Shown one piece after another: positions 24,872 through 32,425 of a stretch of DNA of 64,000 nt. How positions within the stretch are numbered: the stretch's first letter is position 1; each line of letters opens with the position of its first letter. The stretch is taken from NCBI GenBank assembly GCA_013298075.1, contig JAAFJG010000009.1:42437-106436 (forward strand), written 5' to 3'. The position numbers were made by a program, and so were the translations under genes. The stretch is from Cytophagales bacterium (GTDB lineage Bacteria > Bacteroidota > Bacteroidia > Cytophagales > Microscillaceae). The notes under the pieces are model-generated. The model saw only the letters and a program-made list of their open reading frames with translations. It ran no database searches and was not told the origin of the DNA.

Positions 24872-25753
24872 TTAATAGTTTCTCACATCTAAACCCCAAT
24901 TTAATTTTTTTCTTAATGTATCTAAAAAATTTTCAGCATTAAATTTTATGAGTTTTGCTACAAAATCTTGTTTTTTGACCGCTAATTGTACGCTTGCATC
25001 AATAATTTGCCATCTCGAATCCAAAGAAACTAAAAAATTATTACTTCTGCCTTCTACTTCAAACGAAATAATACTATCATCTGACACAATCATTGGTCTT
25101 ACATTCAAATTATGCGGGCTAATCGGTGCAACAATAAAATTATTAGATTGCGGCAATACCACAGGACCGCCACAACTCAAAGAATAACCAGTCGAACCTG
25201 TCGGCGTTGAAACTATCAAACCATCAGCCCAATATGAGTTTAAATATTCTCCATTGATGAAAGTTTTTACCACAATCATCGAAGAAGTATCTCTTTTGGT
25301 GATTGTAAATTCATTCAGTCCAAAATTAACGCCCTCAAAAAGTTCAGAACTTGCTTCTACTTTTATTAAAATTCTTTTTTCTACAGAATAATAGCCTTTG
25401 AATAAATTTTGTAACGCATTTTGAATATCTGCGGGAGAAGTAGTGGCTAAAAACCCCAATCTACCTGCATTGATACCCAAAATAGGTACTTCATATTTGC
25501 CTATATGCGTAACAGACTCTAAAATTGTACCATCTCCGCCTACACTGATAAAAAAATCAGTAATCGGAAAATCACTATGATTATGATATATGTTAGATAT
25601 ACGTATTTTTAGTTGTTCTTGGTTAATAAAATCAAAAAAAATTTTCGAACAGGTTACTTCGATGCCAAATTGTTCAAAGGTATCAAACATTTTTTGAATA
25701 AAAGGTTCTGCCTCTGCCCGAAATGACCGACCGTGTATCGCAATTTTCATCAT
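24872..25753 (-). CDS. nadK: NAD kinase
   Basis: 293 residues. The diagnostic motifs are GGDGTILESV (phosphate-binding loop with catalytic Asp), INAGRLGFLA, the NE motif in GLNEFTI and TPTGSTGYSLSCGGPVV. It phosphorylates NAD to NADP in the cytoplasm. Length and motif order are normal for the PpnK family. There are two ATGs side by side; either MMKIAI or MKIAI is possible. An exact-consensus promoter lies 87-117 bases upstream. It is arranged back to back with the TerB-like gene. Confidence 0.95.
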   Translation of the reverse strand: MMKIAIHGRSFRAEAEPFIQKMFDTFEQFGIEVTCSKIFFDFINQEQLKIRISNIYHNHSDFPITDFFISVGGDGTILESVTHIGKYEVPILGINAGRLGFLATTSPADIQNALQNLFKGYYSVEKRILIKVEASSELFEGVNFGLNEFTITKRDTSSMIVVKTFINGEYLNSYWADGLIVSTPTGSTGYSLSCGGPVVLPQSNNFIVAPISPHNLNVRPMIVSDDSIISFEVEGRSNNFLVSLDSRWQIIDASVQLAVKKQDFVAKLIKFNAENFLDTLRKKLNWGLDVRNY

Positions 25754-25839
25754 TTTAATTGAACAAAAAATAATACCAAAAATATTGTTTTAATTTGGAA
25801 TTGGAAGAATAAAAAATATATATACTTAATAAATTTGCA

Positions 25840-25870
25840 CAAAGATAAAAAGTTTTTGGTATTTTTCAAA
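25840..25870 (-). promoter_or_regulatory. Promoter of nadK
   Basis: Minus strand: TTTG (25867-25870), 19 bases, TATCTTTG (25840-25847). Perfect consensus spacing. It forms a divergent pair with the plus-strand promoter at 25895. Confidence 0.7.
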
Positions 25871-25894
25871 ATAATATCATTTTTTTTTTATTTT

Positions 25895-25926
25895 TTTGTA
25901 AATATCATTTTTTATAACTACTTTTG
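25895..25926 (+). promoter_or_regulatory. Promoter of the TerB-like gene
   Basis: TTTG (25895-25898), 20 bases, TACTTTTG (25919-25926); the start would be near 25931, 26 bases before the ATG. Confidence 0.65.
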
Positions 25927-25956
25927 CTTACTTAATATTTTATTTTAAACTTTTAT

Positions 25957-26304
25957 ATGAATTACAACAAAGCTATTTATTATTTTCAAAATCTTTATTT
26001 AGTAGCCATTGCTGATAAAGTTCTCGCTCCTGAAGAAAAGGATTATTTAATTCAAGTCGCAACAAAAATGGGACTTTCTAGCACCGAAACCACTAATATT
26101 ATGCTCAATAGTCATAATTTAGACTTGGTGATGCCTGAAACAAAAGAAGAACAATTAACACAATTAGAAGATGTAATCACGATGATGATGCTGGATAAAA
26201 AAATCCACGACAAAGAATATGATTTATGTTTGAGATTTGGACAAAGAATTGGACTCAACAAAAAAGATTTAGATTTATTGATTTTAAAAGTCGTTTCAAA
26301 CTAA
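25957..26304 (+). CDS. TerB-like small helical protein
   Basis: 115 residues, all-helical by pattern. The sequence reads like the TerB/DjlA-N fold: VAIADKVLAPEEKDYLIQVATKMGL, then DVITMMMLDKKIHDKEYDLC, quoted in parts. The two acidic A-D-x-x-x-x-x-E-x-x-x-(I/L) repeats are the metal-binding-like motif of that family. Function is unknown; tellurite resistance should not be inferred from the name. It is followed by an 18-bp unit repeated twice (about 26315-26350) and then by the thioesterase gene, which may be cotranscribed (54 bases). Confidence 0.65.
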   Translation: MNYNKAIYYFQNLYLVAIADKVLAPEEKDYLIQVATKMGLSSTETTNIMLNSHNLDLVMPETKEEQLTQLEDVITMMMLDKKIHDKEYDLCLRFGQRIGLNKKDLDLLILKVVSN

Positions 26305-26358
26305 TTATTTTTAACTCAAAAGTTATTTTAATTCAAAAGTTATTTTAATTCAAGAAAA

Positions 26359-26763
26359 ATGTATCATCACGAAACCAAAATTAGAGTTAGATATGCAGAA
26401 ACAGACCAAATGGGCTATGTATATCACGGAAATTTTGCTACTTATTATGAAGTCGCAAGAGTCGAAATGTTAAGAGAAATGGGATTTCCGTATAAAAAAT
26501 TAGAAGACAGAGGTATAAAAATGCCCGTTTTATCGCTCAAATGCGATTTTAATGCGCCCACTCGTTATGATGATTTGATTAGCGTCAAAGTTACAGTCAC
26601 TCAAAAACCATCTGTAAAAATGTTTTTTTCTTTTGAGGTTTATAACGAAAGTAATATTTTATTGAACACAGGCGAAATTGTGTTGGTTTTTTTAGATGCC
26701 AACACAAACAAACCTTGTAGATGTCCGATAGAAATTACAGAATTATTTGCTCAATATTTTTAA
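26359..26763 (+). CDS. Hotdog-fold acyl-CoA thioesterase (YbgC/FadM-like)
   Basis: 134 residues, single hotdog domain. The catalytic region RVRYAETDQMGYVYHGNFATYYEVARVEMLRE contains the Asp of ETDQMG and the HGNF turn used by 4-hydroxybenzoyl-CoA-thioesterase-like enzymes. The rest follows the family (KCDFNAPTRYDDLISVKV). It hydrolyses small acyl-CoA or acyl-ACP thioesters; no Tol-Pal gene is adjacent, so the ybgC symbol is not used. Confidence 0.85.
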   Translation: MYHHETKIRVRYAETDQMGYVYHGNFATYYEVARVEMLREMGFPYKKLEDRGIKMPVLSLKCDFNAPTRYDDLISVKVTVTQKPSVKMFFSFEVYNESNILLNTGEIVLVFLDANTNKPCRCPIEITELFAQYF

Positions 26764-26768
26764 TTTTT

Positions 26769-26800
26769 TTTGTAATTTTTTAAATAATGCTTTATTTTTG
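26769..26800 (+). promoter_or_regulatory. Promoter of the alanine dehydrogenase gene, giving a very short leader
   Basis: TTTG (26769-26772), 20 bases, TATTTTTG (26793-26800), only 8 bases before the ATG at 26809. If used, the mRNA would have a leader of about five bases. Confidence 0.5.
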
Positions 26801-26808
26801 TTAAATAT

Positions 26809-28041
26809 ATGGCACAACAAGTAAAAGACGAAGAACATATTGCGATAGATCCTTTGTTGAAAGAACAAATTAATATCTATGCGTTAGAAGAAAAAGCACC
26901 TGTTTCCAATCAATTCAAGGCACTTTCAATAGGTATTCCCAGAGAACATAGCATTGCTGAAAAAAGGATACCTCTCAGACCCGAATCGGTTGCATTACTC
27001 ACAAGATTGGGACATCAAATTTTGATAGAAACACAAGCAGGCGAAGCTTCCCAATTTAGTGATAAAGAATATAGTGAGGCAGGAGCAAAAATTTCTTATT
27101 CCCCCGAAGAAGTTTTTGCGTCTGATTTGGTGATTAAAGTCGAGCCTCCAACTTTAAAAGAAATTGAGTTTATGAAACCGAATAAAGCACTTATTTCCGC
27201 TCTCAAAACCGCCACTCTTTCTTTAGATTATTTAAAAGCATTACAAAAAAAGAAAATTACCGCCGCCGCCTACGAACTTATCGAGGATAAAGTAGGAGGA
27301 ATTCCTGTGATGCGTGCCATGAGTGAAATTGCTGGAAGTACCGTTATGTTGATTGCAGCCGAATATTTGAGTACGCAACACGCTGGAAGAGGAATTATTT
27401 TGGGCGGAGTTACAGGCGTTCCTCCTACGCGTGTCGTGATTATTGGAGCGGGAACTGTGGGCGAATATGCAGCACGCACTGCGTCAGGTTTGGGGGCAGA
27501 AGTGAAAGTTTTTGACCAACATATTTATAAATTAAGAAGGCTAAAATATGCCATCGGACACGAAATTTATACATCTACTTTTGATGAATTTTCTTTGCCT
27601 GAAGCCATTCAAAGGGCTGATGTCGTGATTGGTGCGGTCAGAGGTGAAAAAGGAAGAAGTCCTATTATTGTTACGGAAGAAATGGTCAGCCAAATGAAAG
27701 CAGGAGCAATTATTATTGATGTGAGTATTGACCAAGGTGGTTGCATCGAAACTTCTGAATTGACTACTTTGCAAAATCCTATTTTTAGAAAATATGATGT
27801 GGTGCATTATTGCGTTCCTAATATTGCCTCGAGAGTGGCACAAACTTCGAGTACGGCTTTGAGTAATATTTTTACGCCATTTTTACGTGGAATCGGTATT
27901 TGTGGTGGTTTTGATGAAATGATTTTTCAAAATCAATGGTTTTTAAGAGGGATTTATGCGTATAAAGGACATATTACGAATCATCACATTGCCAGTAAAT
28001 TTAGTATGACAAGTAAAGACTTAAATTTATTAAAATGGTAA
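26809..28041 (+). CDS. ald: Alanine dehydrogenase
   Basis: 410 residues, about 40 more than the classical enzyme because of an N-terminal extension of ~38 residues before LSIGIPREHSIAEKRIPLRPE. That block holds the Arg and Lys of the active site; KVEPPTLKEI and the Rossmann loop VVIIGAGTVGEYAART follow, then SIDQGGCIETS. The reaction is reversible NAD-dependent oxidation of L-alanine to pyruvate and ammonia. The extended form is common in Bacteroidota. PntA-like transhydrogenase is the main alternative, but the C-terminal SIDQGG and the length fit alanine dehydrogenase better. The gene appears monocistronic. Confidence 0.85.
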   Translation: MAQQVKDEEHIAIDPLLKEQINIYALEEKAPVSNQFKALSIGIPREHSIAEKRIPLRPESVALLTRLGHQILIETQAGEASQFSDKEYSEAGAKISYSPEEVFASDLVIKVEPPTLKEIEFMKPNKALISALKTATLSLDYLKALQKKKITAAAYELIEDKVGGIPVMRAMSEIAGSTVMLIAAEYLSTQHAGRGIILGGVTGVPPTRVVIIGAGTVGEYAARTASGLGAEVKVFDQHIYKLRRLKYAIGHEIYTSTFDEFSLPEAIQRADVVIGAVRGEKGRSPIIVTEEMVSQMKAGAIIIDVSIDQGGCIETSELTTLQNPIFRKYDVVHYCVPNIASRVAQTSSTALSNIFTPFLRGIGICGGFDEMIFQNQWFLRGIYAYKGHITNHHIASKFSMTSKDLNLLKW

Positions 28042-28182
28042 TTTTTTGATAGAATTTGTATTTTTTGTAAATTATTTTTCATATTTTTAAAATAAATGAA
28101 CTTTTTTTAAATAAATAATGTTAAAAGTAAAATTTAATACATTAATTGGGCAGAAACGATGGATTTACAATTATAAACTGAA

Positions 28183-28304
28183 GTTACGCAAGGTAAGATT
28201 TTAATTTGTAAAATGGTAATTTCATTATCATAAAGTATTGATTTTCAATGAATATAAATGTAAGAAAGCAGAATAAAATGAAAGAAAATCTACTTATTAC
28301 AAAT
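28183..28304. repeat. 122-bp repeat, copy 2
   Basis: Same sequence as 10898-11019 in opposite orientation with about three differences. It lies in a 522-base gap (28042-28563) that contains no convincing gene; a 28-codon frame starting inside the repeat (28278) is too short to call. Confidence 0.7.
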
Positions 28305-28397
28305 CTTATTATCAGTCAGTTTAATCAAAAAGATATGAGTATTCAGGGAGCATCTAAAAAATAACTTACCCATTTTATATGTAGAAATATGAACGAA

Positions 28398-28435
28398 TAT
28401 ATAAAGTATTGACGTTAACGCCAACACTTTATATA
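28398..28435. other. Long palindrome in the gap upstream of the DUF6909-like gene
   Basis: TATATAAAGTATTG (28398-28411) pairs with the 15 bases at 28421-28435 with one G-U; the loop is ACGTTAACG, itself palindromic. It may be a terminator (no clear T-run follows), an operator or a small mobile repeat. Confidence 0.5.
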
Positions 28436-28563
28436 AGTAGAAGTTTTTATTGAGTATAATATTTTTTACTTAGTCCCTCAATTATTATATAATAATTTTG
28501 AATTTACTATCTCTTCAAAAAAAATATTTAATAAAACCATAAAATAAAAAAAACTTATCAATT

Positions 28564-30252
28564 ATGAATACTGACCTTACCAAAGCACACGAATCTCGGA
28601 TGGCAATCGAAAGATTATATATCGAAATGCGACATGTTTTTTTGAGTGGTGCTTATCGTCCATCAGGATTTTCAGGGCGAGGAATAAAAGAGGCGCTTTT
28701 AACGCTCTCACCTGAAATTTATGGCTCAATGAACGACATGGAAAAAGTCGAATTGGATGGCTTAGTATATGTGGCAGATAGATTGCCCAAAGGCATAGAA
28801 GAATGTAGATTTATCAAGTTTACTTCCAATGAAGGCTATAACTCGTCTAATTTTGAGTTAATTATTCCCCCAAAAAGAGTTCGAAATTGCTACCGAATTG
28901 ATAAAGAACAAATGGTCATGGAAGTTACAAGAGGACGAAGCGAAATTTATGATGTCTTGACGCACCTTACTTTTTTGTTTAATGAAGCCGAAAAAATCAG
29001 AAGACGTGGATTTGATACACAAGGAAATCCGTTAAGAGAATGGGAAAAATTGGAGGAAATTGTAAACGGAAAAATCGAAATTAACGAACAAAATAGAGAT
29101 AAAGCGTTTACTTATATGAGTACACTTTTGGGACGAACTTTTGATGAAACCAAAAAGGCGTATTATAGATTTGCCGAAAATCCAAAAGATAATAACGGAC
29201 TTTTTCACATTGTTTATGGACTAGGAAAATTATCTCACGAAGAAAATATGCAACAAAAAATGCGTGAAATTACGTTTACGCCTACGTTGCGTGAGCGTGT
29301 GGGAAGGCATATATACGGAGAATTATGGGCACAAAATATCAAAAAAGCATTGATTGAACAAAATTTACACGAAAGACCTTTGCATATTATCAGTGCCAAT
29401 ACGCATAGTTTTTTGAATAGTCTGTTCGCAAAAGCAACTTTGGGCGAAGAATTTCCTCAAAACGCAACTTTATTTGAAATAGCGATGGAAGTTAGAAAAC
29501 CTACCAGCGTGGTGCAAAATAAAAAAATATTTCAATTTGCGAAAGAACACGGAACAATTTTTTTGACTGATAATGCAGGAACAAATTTGGCGGTGCAAAT
29601 TTTTGATATGGAAAAATTGCCTCTGGAAAAATTACCTACCGAAATAAAATATAATACTGAAAAAATAAAACAAGAAAAACCTGTGATTATTGTGATGGAT
29701 TATGCGTTTGGAGAGCAGGCTTATGAAACGATTGATGAATTATTAAAACCTTTAAAAATTGATGAAAAAGAAGTTTTAATGCCTGTAAAATCTATTTCTG
29801 TGATGGGAAAAGCAGGAATTTTGCAAGGTGATAAAGGCGATTTGATGATTCCTACGGCTCACGTATTTGAGGGAACAGCTGATAATTATCCGTTTAAAAA
29901 TGATTTAACAAAAGAGGATTTTATAGGTGTAGATTTGGAAGCTTTTGAGGGAACAATGATTACGGTTTTAGGAACTTCTTTGCAAAATAAAGATATTTTA
30001 GAATATTTTCAACACTCATCTTGGAAAGCCATCGGACTCGAAATGGAAGGAGCTTATTATCAAAAAGCAATCCAAGCAGCAGCAAAAATTAGGAAAAATT
30101 TGAGCGAACAAGTAGTCGTCAGATATGCTTATTATGCATCTGATAATCCACTTTTGACAGGCAGTACTTTGGCATCAGGAAGTTTAGGTTTGATTGGCGT
30201 CAAGCCAACTTATGTACTTAGTTCAGTTATTTTAAGTAAAATTTTGAGTTAA
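28564..30252 (+). CDS. DUF6909-like protein with a nucleoside-phosphorylase-like C-terminus
   Basis: 562 residues, soluble, no signal peptide. The N-terminal half is helical (MAIERLYIEMRHVFLSGAYR; THLTFLFNEAEKIRRRGFD). I recognise the whole as the Bacteroidota family labelled DUF6909. The C-terminal third has a pattern like the nucleoside phosphorylase/nucleosidase fold: IIVMDYAFGEQAYETI, GVDLEAFEGTMITVLGTSL and IGLEMEGAYY (compare the catalytic V-x-M-E-x-A block), then a Ser/Asp-rich YYASDNPL. The reaction is therefore possibly cleavage of an N-glycosidic bond, but this is inference. It stands alone, with 522 bases upstream and a 691-base repeat-filled gap downstream. Confidence 0.6.
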   Translation: MNTDLTKAHESRMAIERLYIEMRHVFLSGAYRPSGFSGRGIKEALLTLSPEIYGSMNDMEKVELDGLVYVADRLPKGIEECRFIKFTSNEGYNSSNFELIIPPKRVRNCYRIDKEQMVMEVTRGRSEIYDVLTHLTFLFNEAEKIRRRGFDTQGNPLREWEKLEEIVNGKIEINEQNRDKAFTYMSTLLGRTFDETKKAYYRFAENPKDNNGLFHIVYGLGKLSHEENMQQKMREITFTPTLRERVGRHIYGELWAQNIKKALIEQNLHERPLHIISANTHSFLNSLFAKATLGEEFPQNATLFEIAMEVRKPTSVVQNKKIFQFAKEHGTIFLTDNAGTNLAVQIFDMEKLPLEKLPTEIKYNTEKIKQEKPVIIVMDYAFGEQAYETIDELLKPLKIDEKEVLMPVKSISVMGKAGILQGDKGDLMIPTAHVFEGTADNYPFKNDLTKEDFIGVDLEAFEGTMITVLGTSLQNKDILEYFQHSSWKAIGLEMEGAYYQKAIQAAAKIRKNLSEQVVVRYAYYASDNPLLTGSTLASGSLGLIGVKPTYVLSSVILSKILS

Positions 30253-30330
30253 AAAAATATTTTTTTTGGATACTATTTAAAACATGTTTGTAAGTTTCTT
30301 TGCTTATAAACGCATTTTTTTAGATAGTTT

Positions 30331-30468
30331 GTTACTGTAATTATTCGTGTGGTAAACAAATAATAGAAGATTTACTTGTAATTTTATGCAAATAAATTGA
30401 GTTTAATTGTTAAAAAATTGTAATTATTTTAGCACAAAATAATTTTCCACACTTTTAATTACACTAAC
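30331..30468. mobile_element. 138-bp MITE-like element, copy 2 (inverted)
   Basis: Same 138 bp as 8267-8404 in reverse orientation (about 127 identical). The inverted ends are GTTACTGTAATT and AATTACACTAAC, one mismatch. It lies in the 691-base gap 30253-30943, which contains no gene. Confidence 0.75.
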
Positions 30469-30542
30469 AAAAAAATAAAAACAGTATGGAAATGGTTATA
30501 TCCTGATAAGGGACTAAATAAAAAATAATATACCTAAAAAAA

Positions 30543-30759
30543 CTCCCTCACCTTCGGGGAGGGCTGGGGTCAGTGTTGTTAAGTTCTAATATTTGTCAGG
30601 TAAATTATTTTACAAATCAAAATATAATTTGCCAAATCTATAACATTTTCAAAAAATTATAGATTTTTTACAGAATATTATACAAGTTAATTTCTATTTT
30701 ATTTGTTAAAAAAAAAGAATTTAACAACACTGCCCTAACCCTCCCCAGCGGTGAGGGAA
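30543..30759. mobile_element. ~217-bp element flanked by GC-rich inverted repeats
   Basis: The left arm CTCCCTCACCTTCGGGGAGG and the right arm (reverse complement TCCCTCACCGCTGGGGAGGG) continue for ~38 bp including CAGTGTTGTTAA, and enclose ~140 bp of AT-rich, non-coding DNA. The arms are related to the hairpins at 23604 and 32130. The structure suggests a non-autonomous transposable element. Confidence 0.6.
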
Positions 30760-30943
30760 CTAAAAATAAGTTTTTTTGAGTGGGTAATTTATTTTTTAGA
30801 TGTTCCCTAAAAATAATAGCGCAAAATTAGAATATATTCCTAAATAGATAAAAATCTAAAAAAATAATTTGGTTAGTTTGAAAGTCAAAATTATAACAAA
30901 GACCAGAACATTATCAAAAATATTCTGAACTTGTTATTTTCAA

Positions 30944-32065
30944 TTAAAATTTTCTCAAAAAAACTTTCTCCCTCAATATTCTCTCCTCCATTCGAGGAAT
31001 TTTATGCGAATAACAATGCACCAAATCAGCCAAAGTATCAATCCAAAGCGTAGAATCGTTCAAACTTTCTACAAATTGCCAATGTTCACCACCTGCTTCC
31101 TCAAAAACTTCTTTGTACTCCTCCCCTATTTCTATAATCGTTTCCAAACAATCAGACACAAAAGATGGTGAAAAAGCCATTATTTTTTTCTTGCCTTTCT
31201 TTACCAAATCTTTGATAACCAAATCAGTATAAGGTTTTATCCAAGGATCATTTCCCAAACGAGATTGAAAACAAACTGTATAATCATTTTCAGTCAGCCC
31301 TAATTTTTCAGCCAAAAGTCTTGAAGTAGCGAAACAATTTGCTCGGTAACAGCCACGATTATCTTCAGTCAAAACCGCACAACAATTTGGATTTCCTGCT
31401 ATCGTTTTGTCTTTTTTGGCTGCAGTCAAACAAGTATTTGTATGATCGCCTCTTCTTATATGTCTTTCGGGCAATCCGTGATAACTAAAAATAATATGGT
31501 CATATTTTTCTTTCGATAAATATTGATTGCCTTTTTGAGCGAATGCTTCGATAAAAAGTGGATGGTCAAAAAAACTTTGTACAAAAGAAATTTCAGGAAT
31601 AATTTGCCAATCTTTTACTAATTCCATTACTTTATCTTGCACCGAACCCGTACTCGCAGACGCATATTGTGGGAACAAAGGAATGACGATAATTTTTGCG
31701 TATCCTTTATTTCTCAAATTTTCCAAAGCACTTTTAATGCTCGGACTTTGATAACGCATTCCTAATTCGACCACAAAATTATCACCTAAATTTTCTTGTA
31801 ATAATTTCTTCACTTCATAGCCATATACTTTGAGTGGCGAGCCTTTTTCAGTCCATACTTCTTTGTATATTTTAGCAGATTTGGGCGCTCTAAAAGGCGC
31901 AATAATCAAATTAACCAATGTCCAACGCAATGCAAAAGGAACATCAATTACTCTTTTATCCATCAAAAATTCCCGTAAATATTTACGCACATCAGGCGTG
32001 CTTGGGCTATCAGGAGTTCCTAAATTGACTAATAACACGCCAATTTTTGTATTATTTTTTTCCAT
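30944..32065 (-). CDS. hemH: Ferrochelatase
   Basis: 373 residues. VLLVNLGTPDSPSTPDVRKYLREFL begins the protein (quoted: VNLGTPDSP). The catalytic His is in IIFSYHGLPERHI; FPQYASASTGS and VAFSPSFVSDCLETI-like AFSPSFVSDCLETI complete the set. It inserts Fe(II) into protoporphyrin IX at the cytoplasmic membrane surface. Between the His block and the C-terminus are several Cys (TNTCLTAA, NPNCCAV, RGCYRANC), the pattern seen in ferrochelatases suspected of binding an Fe-S cluster. No other heme gene is adjacent. Confidence 0.95.
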   Translation of the reverse strand: MEKNNTKIGVLLVNLGTPDSPSTPDVRKYLREFLMDKRVIDVPFALRWTLVNLIIAPFRAPKSAKIYKEVWTEKGSPLKVYGYEVKKLLQENLGDNFVVELGMRYQSPSIKSALENLRNKGYAKIIVIPLFPQYASASTGSVQDKVMELVKDWQIIPEISFVQSFFDHPLFIEAFAQKGNQYLSKEKYDHIIFSYHGLPERHIRRGDHTNTCLTAAKKDKTIAGNPNCCAVLTEDNRGCYRANCFATSRLLAEKLGLTENDYTVCFQSRLGNDPWIKPYTDLVIKDLVKKGKKKIMAFSPSFVSDCLETIIEIGEEYKEVFEEAGGEHWQFVESLNDSTLWIDTLADLVHCYSHKIPRMEERILREKVFLRKF

Positions 32066-32129
32066 TGATTTTATTTTTTTATGCGTAAATTCGAAATATT
32101 TTTATCATAAAAAAAAACTATTTTTGAGT

Positions 32130-32207
32130 CCCCCTCACCTTTGGGTAGGGTTAGGGTGGGGCTTTTTTTACAAAGATTATGCCCCAGCCCAGCCCAGCGG
32201 TGAGGGA
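32130..32207. repeat. GC-rich hairpin repeat, copy 3
   Basis: Arms CCCCCTCACCTTTGGGTAGG and the complement of CCAGCCCAGCGGTGAGGGAG with a short AT spacer. It lies in the gap between divergent hemH and glgB; the rest of the gap (32208-32425) is AT-rich with nothing recognised. Confidence 0.65.
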
Positions 32208-32425
32208 GTCTTTATTTTTTTATTCTAAAATAGTAAATTATAACTAAACTTTATTCTGAACTTACATTTTTTATGCAAATTTATGCTAAAAAAACAAAAA
32301 AGAAATCGAAAGTGTTTAAGAAAATAAAAAAAATAATTATTTTTTGATTTATTTTTTGATTTTCTACAAATAGATATTAGTTTTACACACAAAAAATAAA
32401 CTTTTAGATTTTTAAAATACGAATA

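Noticed and set aside
23604..32207. CRISPR array from the GC-rich repeats
   Set aside because: Only three scattered loci, hairpin-shaped, without regularly spaced unique spacers.
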